This document shows, one piece after another, positions 52,900-62,245 of a DNA stretch of 64,000 nt. Positions within the stretch are counted from its first letter, which is position 1; the number at the start of each line of letters is the position of its first letter. The DNA lies in assembly GCA_964563855.1 (NCBI GenBank), contig CAZLYU010000013.1, positions 1-64,000 on the forward strand, written 5' to 3'. Under the pieces are notes generated by a model. It was given only the letters and a program-made list of their open reading frames with translations. It searched no databases and was not told the DNA's origin. The DNA comes from JAFGRR01 sp964563855. GTDB lineage: Bacteria > Planctomycetota > Phycisphaerae > UBA1845 > Fen-1342. A program made the position numbers and the translations under genes.

Positions 52900-54765
52900 A
52901 TGCGTCGAGACGTACTTGTAGTGATGCTGCTGGTGGGCGCTGCGTTCGCGTGCAGTGCGGCCGCGGTCGCGCAAACCACCCAATCCGCCGACTCCACTGA
53001 CGGTCGACGCTTCGACCCGACCGCCGTGTCGGTCGATGAGCTGCGGCTGCGGGTGCAGCCATTGCGCGTGGAGGAACTCGAGGCGCTGCAGGGGGACATG
53101 CTTTCGGAGTTGGAGTCGCACGCGCTCGCGACCACCGACGAGTTGGTACAGCGTGCGGAGCTTATCGCCGCGCCCCAGCGCGACGAGGAGCGACTCGCCG
53201 AACTCGACGAACGCATCGCGGCGCTGCTGGAAACGAAGTCGGATCTCGTGAGCCGGGTCAACATCGTGCTGGCGGCTGTCGAGAGCAAGGGGGGCGACAT
53301 CACGGCGGCCCGTGCCTACGTTTCCGCCATTGACAGTTTGGGAGCGGACGAGTCGCCGGAAGCCGCGGCGCCCGACGAGGCGCAGGAGCCTTCGGAAGAG
53401 GAGCGGGCGGCGGCGGCGGTGCGCGGACGGGTGGGAGAGCTGATTGCGATTGTCCGTGCCGAGCCGCCGGTGCATGAACGCCCGCGGCCCTGGGAGATCG
53501 CAGTTTCCGAGCTCGAGTTGGAATTGCAGCCGCTGACGTTGGCGCAAATTGAGCAGCGGCTGGCGTCGTGGCAGGAGATTCTGCAGCGGGAAGTGCGCAA
53601 ACGGATTCGCTACGACATCCTGCTGAACAACGCCGACAAACTTGCTGATGCGCGAGCCCTGCGAGCGGAGGCGGCGTTCTTGGCGGGGTTCGTGGACCCC
53701 AATGAGCGCGAGATCGCGCTCGATGTGCTGAAGGCTGAACTTGCTGAGCAGTCGCAGGCGCAGCAGCAAATCATTCGCGCCATCGTCGAGCGCATGAACG
53801 CGACGATCAGACTGGTGCAGTTGCGCGGCGGCGATCCGACCGAAGTGGTCGACTATATCGCGAGCGCGACGGGCCAGAAGTTGAACCTGTATGACCCCAC
53901 CGTGCTCTACGCGCAGGTGCGGGCCTGGCTGTTCGCGCCGGATGGGGGGGTCGAGATTGGCCTCAACATTCTCAGCTTCTTCGCCGTGCTGGCCGCGTTC
54001 TGGGCGCTCAGCCTGGTGCTCGCGTGGCTGGCGAGTGCGGCGGTGGGGCGGGTTCCCAAGTCGTCGAGCCTGCTCAAGCCGTTGTTGGTGACCGGCGTCC
54101 GTCGCGTGACGCTGGCGATCGGATTCATCACGGCGATCAGCATGCTGGGGGTGAACCCAGGGCCGCTGCTGGCGGTGATCGGCGCCGCGGGCCTGGTCAT
54201 CGGTCTTGCGCTGCAGGGCACGCTGAGCAACTTCGCCAGCGGCATTCTCATTCTCATCAACCGTCCGTATGACGTCGGCGATGTGATTGATGCGGGCGGT
54301 GTGTTTGGGAAGGTCGAAGCGATGAACCTGGTGTCGACGCGCGTGCTCACGTTCGACAACCAGATCATGTTGGTTCCCAACAATCAGATCTGGAACGGCG
54401 TGATCAAGAACATCACCGGTCGCAGCACACGCCGCGTCGATTTGGTGTTCGGCATCTCGTACGACGCCGACGTCAACCATGCCATGCGCGTGCTGGATGA
54501 AATGAGCCGGGCGCATCCGAAGGTGTTGGCTGAACCGGCGCCGCTGATCCGCGTGAACGAGATGGGCGACAATTCGGTGAACCTGATCGTGCGTCCGTGG
54601 GTGCGAACGTCTGATTACTGGGATGTCTACTGGGATCTGATGCGCGACGTGAAGTTGCGGTTCGACGAAGAGGGCATTGGCATCCCGTATCCGCAGCGCG
54701 ACATCCACGTGCCGGGGGCGATCGAGGTGCGTCTGGCGAAGGACGGTGCGCCCGCGGGGGGGTAG
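52900..54765 (+). CDS. MscS family mechanosensitive channel with long N-terminal domain
   Basis: A 621-aa protein. A signal peptide (VVMLLVGAAFACSAAAVAQT) is followed by a ~300-residue periplasmic region rich in helical, probably coiled-coil stretches (LEALQGDMLSELESHALATT; RDEERLAELDERIAALLETK). Transmembrane helices start near residue 350. The MscS pore helix and beta domain are GLVIGLALQGTLSNFASGIL, INRPYDVGDVIDAGGVFGKV, MLVPNNQIWNGVIKNITGRS. The channel opens on membrane tension to release solutes during hypo-osmotic shock. MscK-like proteins share the long N-terminal extension. Confidence 0.9.
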   Translation: MRRDVLVVMLLVGAAFACSAAAVAQTTQSADSTDGRRFDPTAVSVDELRLRVQPLRVEELEALQGDMLSELESHALATTDELVQRAELIAAPQRDEERLAELDERIAALLETKSDLVSRVNIVLAAVESKGGDITAARAYVSAIDSLGADESPEAAAPDEAQEPSEEERAAAAVRGRVGELIAIVRAEPPVHERPRPWEIAVSELELELQPLTLAQIEQRLASWQEILQREVRKRIRYDILLNNADKLADARALRAEAAFLAGFVDPNEREIALDVLKAELAEQSQAQQQIIRAIVERMNATIRLVQLRGGDPTEVVDYIASATGQKLNLYDPTVLYAQVRAWLFAPDGGVEIGLNILSFFAVLAAFWALSLVLAWLASAAVGRVPKSSSLLKPLLVTGVRRVTLAIGFITAISMLGVNPGPLLAVIGAAGLVIGLALQGTLSNFASGILILINRPYDVGDVIDAGGVFGKVEAMNLVSTRVLTFDNQIMLVPNNQIWNGVIKNITGRSTRRVDLVFGISYDADVNHAMRVLDEMSRAHPKVLAEPAPLIRVNEMGDNSVNLIVRPWVRTSDYWDVYWDLMRDVKLRFDEEGIGIPYPQRDIHVPGAIEVRLAKDGAPAGG

Positions 54766-54794
54766 ACGGGATGGAGCTCGCGAAGCGCGGCCGC

Positions 54795-55001
54795 CTAATC
54801 CTTCGGCCGCGCTTTGACCACGCGCTCGACCTCTTCAGGCGACATCCCGCGGTCGACGAGCGATTGCTTGAGCCGGTCGAGCGAGCGAGCGCGACTGGCG
54901 GACATGATGATCGCGGTCACCGCGATGATCATGCCGATCAACAGCGGCAGCTTCGCGATGTCGATCCAATTGAGGATCGCTTGGATGTTGGCCAGCAGCA
55001 T
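54795..55001 (-). CDS. 68-aa small membrane protein
   Basis: ATG 55001 is preceded by AGGGAG with suitable spacing. The peptide has one membrane helix (AKLPLLIGMIIAVTAIIMSA, residues 16-35) and a charged C-terminal helix pair, SLDRLKQSLVDRGMSPEEVE then RVVKARP, a SHOCT-like pattern. Function unknown. It follows mnmA on the same strand (45 bases) and converges with the MscS gene. Confidence 0.65.
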   Translation of the reverse strand: MLLANIQAILNWIDIAKLPLLIGMIIAVTAIIMSASRARSLDRLKQSLVDRGMSPEEVERVVKARPKD

Positions 55002-55046
55002 CGGGGTCTCCCTGTGTCGGCAAAGGTATTCGTCGACGTCTGGCGG

Positions 55047-56183
55047 TTATTTGTCTCCTGAGCGGCTCCGGATCCACCCGCCCGCGATAACCCGCTCGGC
55101 GTCGTCGTAGAATACCGCCGCTTGACCGGGCGTGACCGCCGTTTGCGGGTCGTCGAAACGGGCGACCACGTCGCCGTCGCTTCGCAGGTGGATTGCGCCG
55201 GGCGTGGGCGTGTGCATGTGCCGGATTTTGATGCGACAGCGAAGGGGAGCGTTGGGCGGATCGACATGCCAGTTCACGTCGTCGGCTTGCAGCTCGCGAC
55301 TGAGCAGCGCCTCCTGGTCGCCGACGGTGACGCGATTGGATTGCGGATCGATATTGGTGACGTAGATCGGGTAGCCCATCGCCAGCGCGAGGCCGCGGCG
55401 CTGACCAATCGTGTAGGCGGCCACGCCTTCATGCTGGCCGACAACGTTGCCATCCGCGTCCTGCATCTCGCCGGGTTGAAACGCCTCGGGGCGTCGCTCG
55501 CGCACCAGTTGGCGGTAGTCGCCGTTGGGCACGAAGCAGATCTCCTGACTGTCGGGCTTGTCGTGCACCTGCAGGCCGAGTGAGGCGGCGATGGAGCGCA
55601 CCTCCGCCTTGTCGGCATATTCGCCGATCGGGAAGCAGCAGCGTTGCAGGTCGGGCCGGCGGATGCCGAACAGGACGTATGACTGGTCTTTGGCGTGATT
55701 GGCGCCGCGTGCGAGCCGAGCGGCGCCGCTGTCGTCGCGGACGATGCGCGCGTAGTGACCGGTTGCAATCAGCGGCGCGTCCATCGCGTCGGCGTAGCGC
55801 AGCAAGCGGCCGAATTTCACGTCGATGTTGCACCGCACACACGGATTCGGCGTGCGCGCCTGGCCGTATTCGTCCACGAAGTAGTCGATGATGCGATCGA
55901 AGTCGGCCTTGAAGTTGAGGGCGTAGAACGGAATCCCGAGCCGGTTGGCGATGGTGCGCGCGTCGAGTGCATCCGTCGCCGAGCAGCAGCCGTGCTTCAG
56001 GCGCCGCTTGGGCTGCTCATCGACTTGCGCGTCGAGACTGCAGGTCTCGTCAACGGGGGCTTCAACGCCGACCCGCAAGAATACGCCGATGCATTCGTAG
56101 CCCTGCTCCTTGAGCAGGCATGCGGCGACGGAGGAGTCGACGCCTCCCGACATCGCGACAATAACACGACCGTTGCGAGACAT
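55047..56183 (-). CDS. mnmA: tRNA-specific 2-thiouridylase MnmA
   Basis: A 378-aa enzyme that thiolates U34 of tRNA-Lys, Glu and Gln. The PP-loop is SGGVDSSVAACLLKEQGYE at 12-30. The nucleophilic cysteine is C115 in TPNPCVRCNIDVKFG and the second catalytic cysteine lies in SQEICFVPNGDYRQLV near residue 213. The C-terminal beta-barrel follows. The segment LKHGCCSATDALDARTIANR is a long loop seen in some phyla. It needs a sulfur relay, for which the cysteine desulfurase at 44682 is a candidate. Confidence 0.94.
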   Translation of the reverse strand: MSRNGRVIVAMSGGVDSSVAACLLKEQGYECIGVFLRVGVEAPVDETCSLDAQVDEQPKRRLKHGCCSATDALDARTIANRLGIPFYALNFKADFDRIIDYFVDEYGQARTPNPCVRCNIDVKFGRLLRYADAMDAPLIATGHYARIVRDDSGAARLARGANHAKDQSYVLFGIRRPDLQRCCFPIGEYADKAEVRSIAASLGLQVHDKPDSQEICFVPNGDYRQLVRERRPEAFQPGEMQDADGNVVGQHEGVAAYTIGQRRGLALAMGYPIYVTNIDPQSNRVTVGDQEALLSRELQADDVNWHVDPPNAPLRCRIKIRHMHTPTPGAIHLRSDGDVVARFDDPQTAVTPGQAAVFYDDAERVIAGGWIRSRSGDK

Positions 56184-56251
56184 GCCCTGATGGTACAGCG
56201 CGTCGCCGGCTCGGCCTGCGCCAAGGGTTGAATCCGTGCTCTGCCGCGATG

Positions 56252-58018
56252 TTACGGGTCCGGCCGCCAGCGTTTCTGGAAGCCGCTCATGACTTGTCCC
56301 CAGGAGTATGCCTGCAGCGCTTCACGCGTGTTGCCGGTATCGCCCGCCGCCAATCCCCACTCGACCTGTCCGCCGACGCCGCGAGTCGCGAACGTGCGCA
56401 GCACACCGCTGGTATCGGTGACCAGGATCTCGAGGCGACCGTCTCCATTGACGTCGGCTACGACCACGGGGGCCTCCACGGGGTTCGGCAATTGCTGTCG
56501 CGCGAGGGCATGCCCATCACGCGAGACGACGGTCAGCAAGCCCGCAACGCCGTCTTCGCCGTGTTGCGTGGAGGCGACGATCAGTTCGCTGGCCCGATCG
56601 CCGTTCACATCCGCCACCGCCGGCGCGGTCCAGATCATCCCACCGGGTGGATATCGCCAGCGCAGACCTTGAGCCCCGATGACGCAGACGGCGCCGTCAA
56701 TCAACGCAGGCGACCCCGTGACGCATGCGACGAGTTCGACGGGTGCGTCAGGCCCGGCGTCCAGCGTGCGCACATCGGCCGTGATCGCCGCAAGACTGCG
56801 GAGTCCGAGTGTGCTGAGCGTCACGGCGTTCAGGTCGCGCGATTGTCGCGTGAACCGCCATACATTGGCGCGCGCGTCGCCGAGGAAGAAAGCGCTAGCC
56901 CCCTCGGGCGCGCCGCTGAGCGTGAGCGGCCCGCTGTATTGGTTCGGCGTCACGCCGTAGCGCCAGCGCACGGCGCCGGTGCGGGCGCTGAGTACGGTAA
57001 TGTCGCCGGCTTCCGTGACGATCACCAACTCGAGGTCATCACCGCCGAGCACGTCTCCAGCGGCGATGGTCGCTTGTACGAGTGGGCCGGGTTCGTCGAG
57101 GCTGGGGCGTCTGCCCAACGACGCGACCCACGGCGTGGTGTTTGTTTGACCGTTAACCGCGACCACCGATCCCGATTCGGTGACGACAACGACGTCGCGG
57201 ACGTTGTCGCCGTTCAGGTCGACCGCCAGCGGGACGGAGACAATGGCGCTGACGCAGAACTCGCGCCAGCGCAGCTCGCCGTCGTAGGTGGTGTGGTAGA
57301 CGAAGCCGTTGCGGCAGGCGACGAACAGTCCGTCATCCGCCGCGGCGATGCCGATCACGTCGCGTGGGGTTCGGTCGGGCGGGGAGAAGATGAGCTCCGA
57401 TTCGAGCGACACCCCGTCGATGCGGACGACGCCGTCGCCGGGGTCGTCGGCGTCGGCAATGATGCCGCCAAGCGATGGGACGAAGATCTGACCGTCGAGC
57501 ACCAATATGGTGGTGAACCAAGCGGTGAGCCCGACGGGGGCGGTTGGTAGTGCTTCGAGTTCAACGCGGGCGCCGCGCGAGACTTCGGGCGCTCGTCCTT
57601 CGGCGAGCCGTTCTCGATCGCGGCGCCACCGCCGCCAATCGTCGAGGCGGTCGCCGTAGTAGGCGCCGCTGACCGCCTGCAGCAGCCAGCGCACGCGTGC
57701 GTCGCTCAGGTCGTGTCGATTGAACAATCGCGTGCTCATGTCGTCGGCGTGATCGCGCCAGTAGGGGCCGGTTTGCTGCTCCCACTCCAAGACGATCGGG
57801 CCGACGTTCTCGGCGCGATGGACCCCCTCCAACAATTGCAGTCCGCGTTGAATGGACCAGTCCAAGCGCGCCCGAAACAGCCACGAGCGAAACCCCACCC
57901 ACAGCAGGATCAGCACGAGCAGCGCCGCGCCACCAACCATCAGGCGTTCTCGCAGTTGCCAGTGACGCATACGCCCGCGAACTGCCGCCACACGCCTGCG
58001 AACTGCAGCGAGCCGCAC
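56252..58018 (-). CDS. Membrane-anchored FG-GAP/VCBS beta-propeller protein
   Basis: A 588-aa protein. The basic N-terminus, encoded by a short near-repeat (RLAAVRRR, VAAVRGRM), precedes one helix (LMVGGAALLVLILLWVGFRS, ~27-46). The outside part contains FG-GAP calcium-loop motifs: AVDLNGDNVRDVVVVTE, AVADVNGDRASELIVAS and VADVNGDGRLEILVTDT, indicating a beta-propeller like integrin-alpha N-terminal domains. Role unknown, possibly binding at the cell surface. Start is uncertain: GTG 58018 or ATG 57970, neither with a clear ribosome binding site. Confidence 0.78.
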   Translation of the reverse strand: MRLAAVRRRVAAVRGRMRHWQLRERLMVGGAALLVLILLWVGFRSWLFRARLDWSIQRGLQLLEGVHRAENVGPIVLEWEQQTGPYWRDHADDMSTRLFNRHDLSDARVRWLLQAVSGAYYGDRLDDWRRWRRDRERLAEGRAPEVSRGARVELEALPTAPVGLTAWFTTILVLDGQIFVPSLGGIIADADDPGDGVVRIDGVSLESELIFSPPDRTPRDVIGIAAADDGLFVACRNGFVYHTTYDGELRWREFCVSAIVSVPLAVDLNGDNVRDVVVVTESGSVVAVNGQTNTTPWVASLGRRPSLDEPGPLVQATIAAGDVLGGDDLELVIVTEAGDITVLSARTGAVRWRYGVTPNQYSGPLTLSGAPEGASAFFLGDARANVWRFTRQSRDLNAVTLSTLGLRSLAAITADVRTLDAGPDAPVELVACVTGSPALIDGAVCVIGAQGLRWRYPPGGMIWTAPAVADVNGDRASELIVASTQHGEDGVAGLLTVVSRDGHALARQQLPNPVEAPVVVADVNGDGRLEILVTDTSGVLRTFATRGVGGQVEWGLAAGDTGNTREALQAYSWGQVMSGFQKRWRPDP

Positions 58019-58159
58019 GGGGTGACATCGGCGTGAAAGTGGTCAACACGCCGCACCTCCGTGTGCAGCGTCCTGCGGACATCATCCAGTGCAGACCCAG
58101 TTGCCGGCAAGCGGGTCTTTCGCGTCGTCGGAGCGTCGGCGTCGCTTGCCGGGCCGCGG

Positions 58160-58891
58160 TCACGGTTTCCTGGCGATCAAGGCAACCCAACCCGCTGGCA
58201 GCGGCTGATCGCCGTATGCATCAAATCGCTCGACCGCGAAGCCGATTTCGCTCAGCGTCGTTTGCACCGCGACGGCGTCGAGCAAGCGCAGGCGATGCAC
58301 CTCGCGGTCACGCCGAAAGAGGGCGCCCGTTTGGCGAAAGGTGGTGATGTGACGTGTGAGAATGCTTCGCGACGCGTCCGCCTGATGCTCGACCAAGACG
58401 GCCCAATCGTCCGCTTGCCTGAACCCTTGGCGCACGCCCTCATCGGGCGCCCGCTCTGATGTGGCGAAGTCGGCAATGAACACGCCAGTGGGGGCGAGCG
58501 CCGCATAAATCCGCTCGAACAGCGCGTGTCGGCGGGCCTCGCTGTTGTCTTCGTCGAACAGATAGTTGAACACCTCGCCGACCGCGCAAACGCCCACGCA
58601 CGCCGGCAGGTCGTGATCCAGCACCGAGCCCAGTTTAAACACGCCCCGCGGCACACGCTGTCGCGCCGCGGCGATCATGGCCGGTGAGATGTCGACGCCA
58701 AAAGCGTCATAGCCCGCCGCCAAGAGCTTCTCGGCTAAGGTCCCGCCGCCGCAGCCAAGATCGGCGACGACGCCGCTCGTGAGGCCTGCGGCTTGCAATG
58801 CCGGCGTGATGACATCGATCGCTCCGCGGGCGTAGTGCGCGAAACCTGCGTTGTGAATGTGCGCCAGGTCGTCGCGATATGCGTCGGACAT
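58160..58891 (-). CDS. Class I SAM-dependent methyltransferase
   Basis: A 243-aa cytosolic protein. Motif I is VVADLGCGGGTLAEKLLAAG near residue 41-60, post-I acidic residue in GVDISPAMI, motif IV near VGEVFNYLFDEDN. The substrate cannot be told from sequence. It lies 32 bases after ribD on the same strand and may be cotranscribed. Confidence 0.82.
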   Translation of the reverse strand: MSDAYRDDLAHIHNAGFAHYARGAIDVITPALQAAGLTSGVVADLGCGGGTLAEKLLAAGYDAFGVDISPAMIAAARQRVPRGVFKLGSVLDHDLPACVGVCAVGEVFNYLFDEDNSEARRHALFERIYAALAPTGVFIADFATSERAPDEGVRQGFRQADDWAVLVEHQADASRSILTRHITTFRQTGALFRRDREVHRLRLLDAVAVQTTLSEIGFAVERFDAYGDQPLPAGWVALIARKP

Positions 58892-58923
58892 GTCGAGCTC
58901 CGTCGAAGAATCGTGATTGGGGG

Positions 58924-60039
58924 TTACGCCCCGCGAAAGCGAAACTGCCGCCAGAGGTCGGCTCCGACGCGGCGTTCCGCCATGAGTGTGAGGCGGGGCG
59001 CGTCGTCGAGCGCGAGCACGCCTGTTGCGAAGGGGCCCGGCGCCGCTGCGCCGCCGATGATGATTGGAGCGGTGTACACCTGCACTTCATCGAACTGACG
59101 GGCGGCGAGGAACGCGCCGAGCACGTGCGCGCCGCCCTCCACGACGAGGTTGGTCATCGCGGCTTTGCCGAGCGCGTCGAGAATCGGCTCGAGCGCGACA
59201 CGTTGCGAAGCGGCGTCCAATGCCACGCGCGTTACGCGGCAACCCTGCGCCGTCAGTGCATGCTCACGTGATACGGGCGCGTCGGGGCCGCAGAAGAGCC
59301 AAGTGGTGCACGCTCCCGCCGTCTGCACCAAGGCCGCTGTGGCGGGCGTGCGCAGGTGGGTGTCAAGCACGACGCGCGTCGCACGGCGGCGCGGTCGACC
59401 GTGCCGCGCCGTCAGTTGCGGGTCATCGCTCAGCACGGTGTTCACACCGGCGAGAACCGCGTCGACCCGCCCGCGAACGGTATGCACATGTCGACGGGCC
59501 GCCTCGCCGGTGATCCAGCGTGAGGCGCCGCTCGCGGTCGCGATCTTCCCGTCCAGACTCTGCGCCCACTTGAGGATGACCCATGGCCGCCCGCGCGTCA
59601 CCAACTTTCGAAAGGGCGCAATCAGCGCGGTCGCCGCTGCTTCGCACACCCCCAGCGTGACGTCGACGTCGGCGTTTCGCAGCGCTTGGGCGCCACCGCC
59701 GACCACGCGTGGATTCGGGTCGCGCGTACCGATCACGACCCGCGCGATCCCCGCTTCCAAGAGCGCTCGCACACAGGGCGGCGTCTTGCCGTGGTGGGCG
59801 CAGGGCTCGAGCGTGACGTAGGCGGTTGCCCCTCGGGGGTCATCGGCCCGTCGCAGCGCGTCGACTTCGGCGTGTGCACCGCCGAAGCGACGATGCCAGC
59901 CTTCAGCCACCATATGATGGTTTTTCACGAGGACGCAGCCCACGGCCGGATTGGGCTCGACGGCGCCCAGACCGCGGTGAGCGAGCCGCAGTGCGCGGCG
60001 CATCCAGCGTTCATCTTCGCTCGGCCCGCGCTGTGGCAT
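58924..60039 (-). CDS. ribD: Bifunctional riboflavin deaminase/reductase RibD
   Basis: A 371-aa enzyme for two steps of riboflavin synthesis. The N-terminal deaminase has GGAHAEVDALRRADD with zinc His56 and Glu58, and TLEPCAHHGKTPPC with C80 and C89. The reductase domain follows (VILKWAQSLDGKIATASGAS; LVVEGGAHVLGAFLAARQFD). ATG 60039 is chosen: the upstream hypothetical gene stops on the same base (TGATG), so the two are translationally coupled. No other rib gene is adjacent. Confidence 0.92.
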   Translation of the reverse strand: MPQRGPSEDERWMRRALRLAHRGLGAVEPNPAVGCVLVKNHHMVAEGWHRRFGGAHAEVDALRRADDPRGATAYVTLEPCAHHGKTPPCVRALLEAGIARVVIGTRDPNPRVVGGGAQALRNADVDVTLGVCEAAATALIAPFRKLVTRGRPWVILKWAQSLDGKIATASGASRWITGEAARRHVHTVRGRVDAVLAGVNTVLSDDPQLTARHGRPRRRATRVVLDTHLRTPATAALVQTAGACTTWLFCGPDAPVSREHALTAQGCRVTRVALDAASQRVALEPILDALGKAAMTNLVVEGGAHVLGAFLAARQFDEVQVYTAPIIIGGAAAPGPFATGVLALDDAPRLTLMAERRVGADLWRQFRFRGA

Positions 60040-60530
60040 CAGTCGTCGCGAATTGCGTCCACCAGGTCCAGGTCGGTCGGAAACTTCTCGCGCAGCCGCG
60101 GCAAGACCCGCTCGATTTCTTCGCGCTCGAGTGTGTGGGCGCTCGGTCGCACCGCGTCCGGATTCGCGAGCCAGTCGGACCACTTCGGCAGCGGGACGCG
60201 AATGTCGGTGCCGACGTTCATCAAGCGCACCGACGCTTCTTCGACGCCGGGTTGCGGGTTGACCGAGACGTAGACTTCGTCGTTAAGTTCCACGGTCCAC
60301 CAGAACGGATTGCGTTTGTTGGACTTCACCCACTCGTGGACGTAGGCCCGTGCAAAGCGCGGCCGCTCGTTCCAATCGGCGTAAGCGTCCCAGTCGATGG
60401 GTTGTCCGCAGTAGGTGTGCAGCTTGTCGCTCTTGGGCAGGAACGAGCCGGTCGTCTTGAAGTGCGGCATTCCGGGTTTGATCGTCTTTCCGCTAAGTGC
60501 ACAAACGGCGCTCGGCCACTCGCTCGCCAT
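60039..60530 (-). CDS. Conserved-looking hypothetical protein coupled to ribD
   Basis: A 163-aa soluble protein with no signal peptide. It begins MASEWPSAVCALSGKTIKPG and has a cysteine further on in LHTYCGQPIDWDAYADW, a possible metal site of the HNH-like or zinc-ribbon type. The rest is rich in aromatic residues (NPFWWTVELNDEVYVSVNPQ) and ends in a charged helical stretch. Stop and start of ribD overlap by one base. I do not recognise a characterised family. Confidence 0.6.
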   Translation of the reverse strand: MASEWPSAVCALSGKTIKPGMPHFKTTGSFLPKSDKLHTYCGQPIDWDAYADWNERPRFARAYVHEWVKSNKRNPFWWTVELNDEVYVSVNPQPGVEEASVRLMNVGTDIRVPLPKWSDWLANPDAVRPSAHTLEREEIERVLPRLREKFPTDLDLVDAIRDD

Positions 60531-60626
60531 GCGCGGGCTCCCTGCTCAGCGATTGCCTTTGCGACTGCGACACGCTGCGTGCGAGTGTGCGCGGCCGAAC
60601 GTGTCGTGTAAAGCAACTGATAGCAG

Positions 60627-61289
60627 CTACTCGCGCCAGCCGCTGGCGCCGATGAGCGGCACAAAGCGCACCGCCATCAAGTCGCGCTCTGTGATGCGGT
60701 CGGCATGTCGTCGCAACAGAACGAGGCGTTGTTGCTTCTTGGGGCCAACCGGCGCGATGAGACGGCCGCCGTCGGCAAGTTGGTCGGTCAGCGCGCGGGG
60801 CACGTCCGGCGAACCGGCTGCAACCAGCACCGCGTCGAAAGGGGCTGCGCCGGGCCAGCCGACGGCGCCGTCGCCGCACCGCCACGAAACGTTTGCCAGC
60901 CCAAGCCGCGCGAGGCGCCGACTGGCGGCGTCGAGCAGATGCTGATGTCGTTCGATGGCGTACACCTGGCGGCATAAGCGAGACAGGATGGCGGTCTGGT
61001 AGCCGGAGCCGGCGCCCACCTCGAGCACGCGATCGTCACGCCGCAGTTCCAGTGCCTGCGTCATGAACGCCACGACGAAGGGCTGTGAAATGGTCTGCTG
61101 GCAGGCAATCGGCTGCGCGGCGTCGGCGTAGGCGTGCTTGCGCTGCTCGGGCTCGAGGAACCATTCGCGCGGCGTCTTGAGCATCGCCGCCAACACCCGG
61201 CGATCCGTCACGCCGCGTTTCAGCACCTGCTCGCGCACCATGCTGCGCCGTGCATCGCGCTGGTCTGCGTTGCCGCGAGAATCTCGCAT
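60627..61289 (-). CDS. pcm: Protein-L-isoaspartate O-methyltransferase
   Basis: A 220-aa repair enzyme that methylates isoaspartyl residues in damaged proteins. MVREQVLKRGVTDRRVLAAM near residue 17, ISQPFVVAFMTQALEL near 67, motif I VLEVGAGSGYQTAILSRL near 88 and DGAVGWPGAAPFDAVLVAAG (motif II region) follow the family order. ATG 61289 is chosen; the longer frame to 61853 is a shadow of the divergent DUF72 gene. It lies just upstream of the hypothetical/ribD pair. Confidence 0.92.
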   Translation of the reverse strand: MRDSRGNADQRDARRSMVREQVLKRGVTDRRVLAAMLKTPREWFLEPEQRKHAYADAAQPIACQQTISQPFVVAFMTQALELRRDDRVLEVGAGSGYQTAILSRLCRQVYAIERHQHLLDAASRRLARLGLANVSWRCGDGAVGWPGAAPFDAVLVAAGSPDVPRALTDQLADGGRLIAPVGPKKQQRLVLLRRHADRITERDLMAVRFVPLIGASGWRE

Positions 61290-61337
61290 CGCGGTATCGT
61301 ATCGCAGCGCGACCGCCGTCGACGCGCGGGAGAGGGC

Positions 61338-62168
61338 ATGCAGCCGGTGTATTTCGGCACAACCAGTTGGGCGTTCGACGACTGGGTGGGGGTGTTCTAT
61401 CCGCCGGAGACGCCGCGCCGGGCGTTTCTGGCGGCGTACGCCCGCGTTCTGCCGGTGGTCGAAGTCGACAGTTCGTTCTATTCGATTCCGGCGCGGCGGG
61501 TGGTGGAGCGTTGGGCGCGGCAAACTCCCGCACAGTTCCGCTTTGCGTTGAAAGCGCCGCGCACGATCACGCATGACGCCGTGTTGGTTGATGTCGACGA
61601 GCAGATGCAGCAGTTCGTGGATGTGTTGCAGCCGCTCGGCGACAAGTTGCTGACCCTGGTGCTGCAATTTCCCCGCTTCCGCAGCGGTGCGTTCAACACC
61701 CCAGAGGCGTTTCGAGCGCGGCTGGGGCCGTTTCTCGAGCGGTGGCGCCCGCACGCGCCGCTCGTCGTCGAAGTTCGCAACCGCGACTGGCTGACCCGCG
61801 ACTACTTCAATCTGCTGCGCGAGCACGGCGCGGGGGCGGTGTTGTGCGAGCATGTCGAGTTGCCGCCGATCGACCGCGTCGTTCGTGAGCAGGATGCGCC
61901 CATTGGAGCGTTCACCTATCTACGGCTCATCGGCGATCGCGTGGGCATGGAAAAGATCACAACGGAGTGGAAGCGTGAGGTGGTGGATCGCGGGGCCGAT
62001 ATCGAGCGCGTCGCGGAGACGATCCGTCATCTCGCGGCCCATACGCCCGTGTATGTGCTGGTCAACAATCACTACGCCGGTCACGCCCCCGCGACGATTC
62101 GCCGCCTGCAGCGCCGCCTCGGGCTGGAGACAAATGAACGACCGGCGGGAACGCTGTTCGATCTTTGA
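61338..62168 (+). CDS. DUF72 (YecE-like) protein
   Basis: A 276-aa TIM-barrel protein of the YecE family, whose biochemical activity is unknown. Blocks are VYFGTTSWAFDDWVGVFYP at 4-22, YARVLPVVEVDSSFYSIPA near 34, RWARQTPAQFRFALKAPRTI near 59 and the closing VYVLVNNHYAGHAPATIRRL near 237. ATG 61338 has GGGAGAGGGC just before it; the upstream frame overlaps pcm and is rejected. Confidence 0.88.
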   Translation: MQPVYFGTTSWAFDDWVGVFYPPETPRRAFLAAYARVLPVVEVDSSFYSIPARRVVERWARQTPAQFRFALKAPRTITHDAVLVDVDEQMQQFVDVLQPLGDKLLTLVLQFPRFRSGAFNTPEAFRARLGPFLERWRPHAPLVVEVRNRDWLTRDYFNLLREHGAGAVLCEHVELPPIDRVVREQDAPIGAFTYLRLIGDRVGMEKITTEWKREVVDRGADIERVAETIRHLAAHTPVYVLVNNHYAGHAPATIRRLQRRLGLETNERPAGTLFDL

Positions 62169-62245
62169 TTTTCGAGATTTGCGTGGACAGCGGCGCGCGT
62201 GCGGCCACTTAATCAGGAGAACGGCCGCTCAACGCGAGGAGGTTC

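Noticed and set aside
57961..58018. Short direct repeat with CCGCCACACGCCTGCGAACT as a mobile-element boundary
   Set aside because: It encodes the repeated basic N-terminus of the FG-GAP protein and has no further copies nearby.
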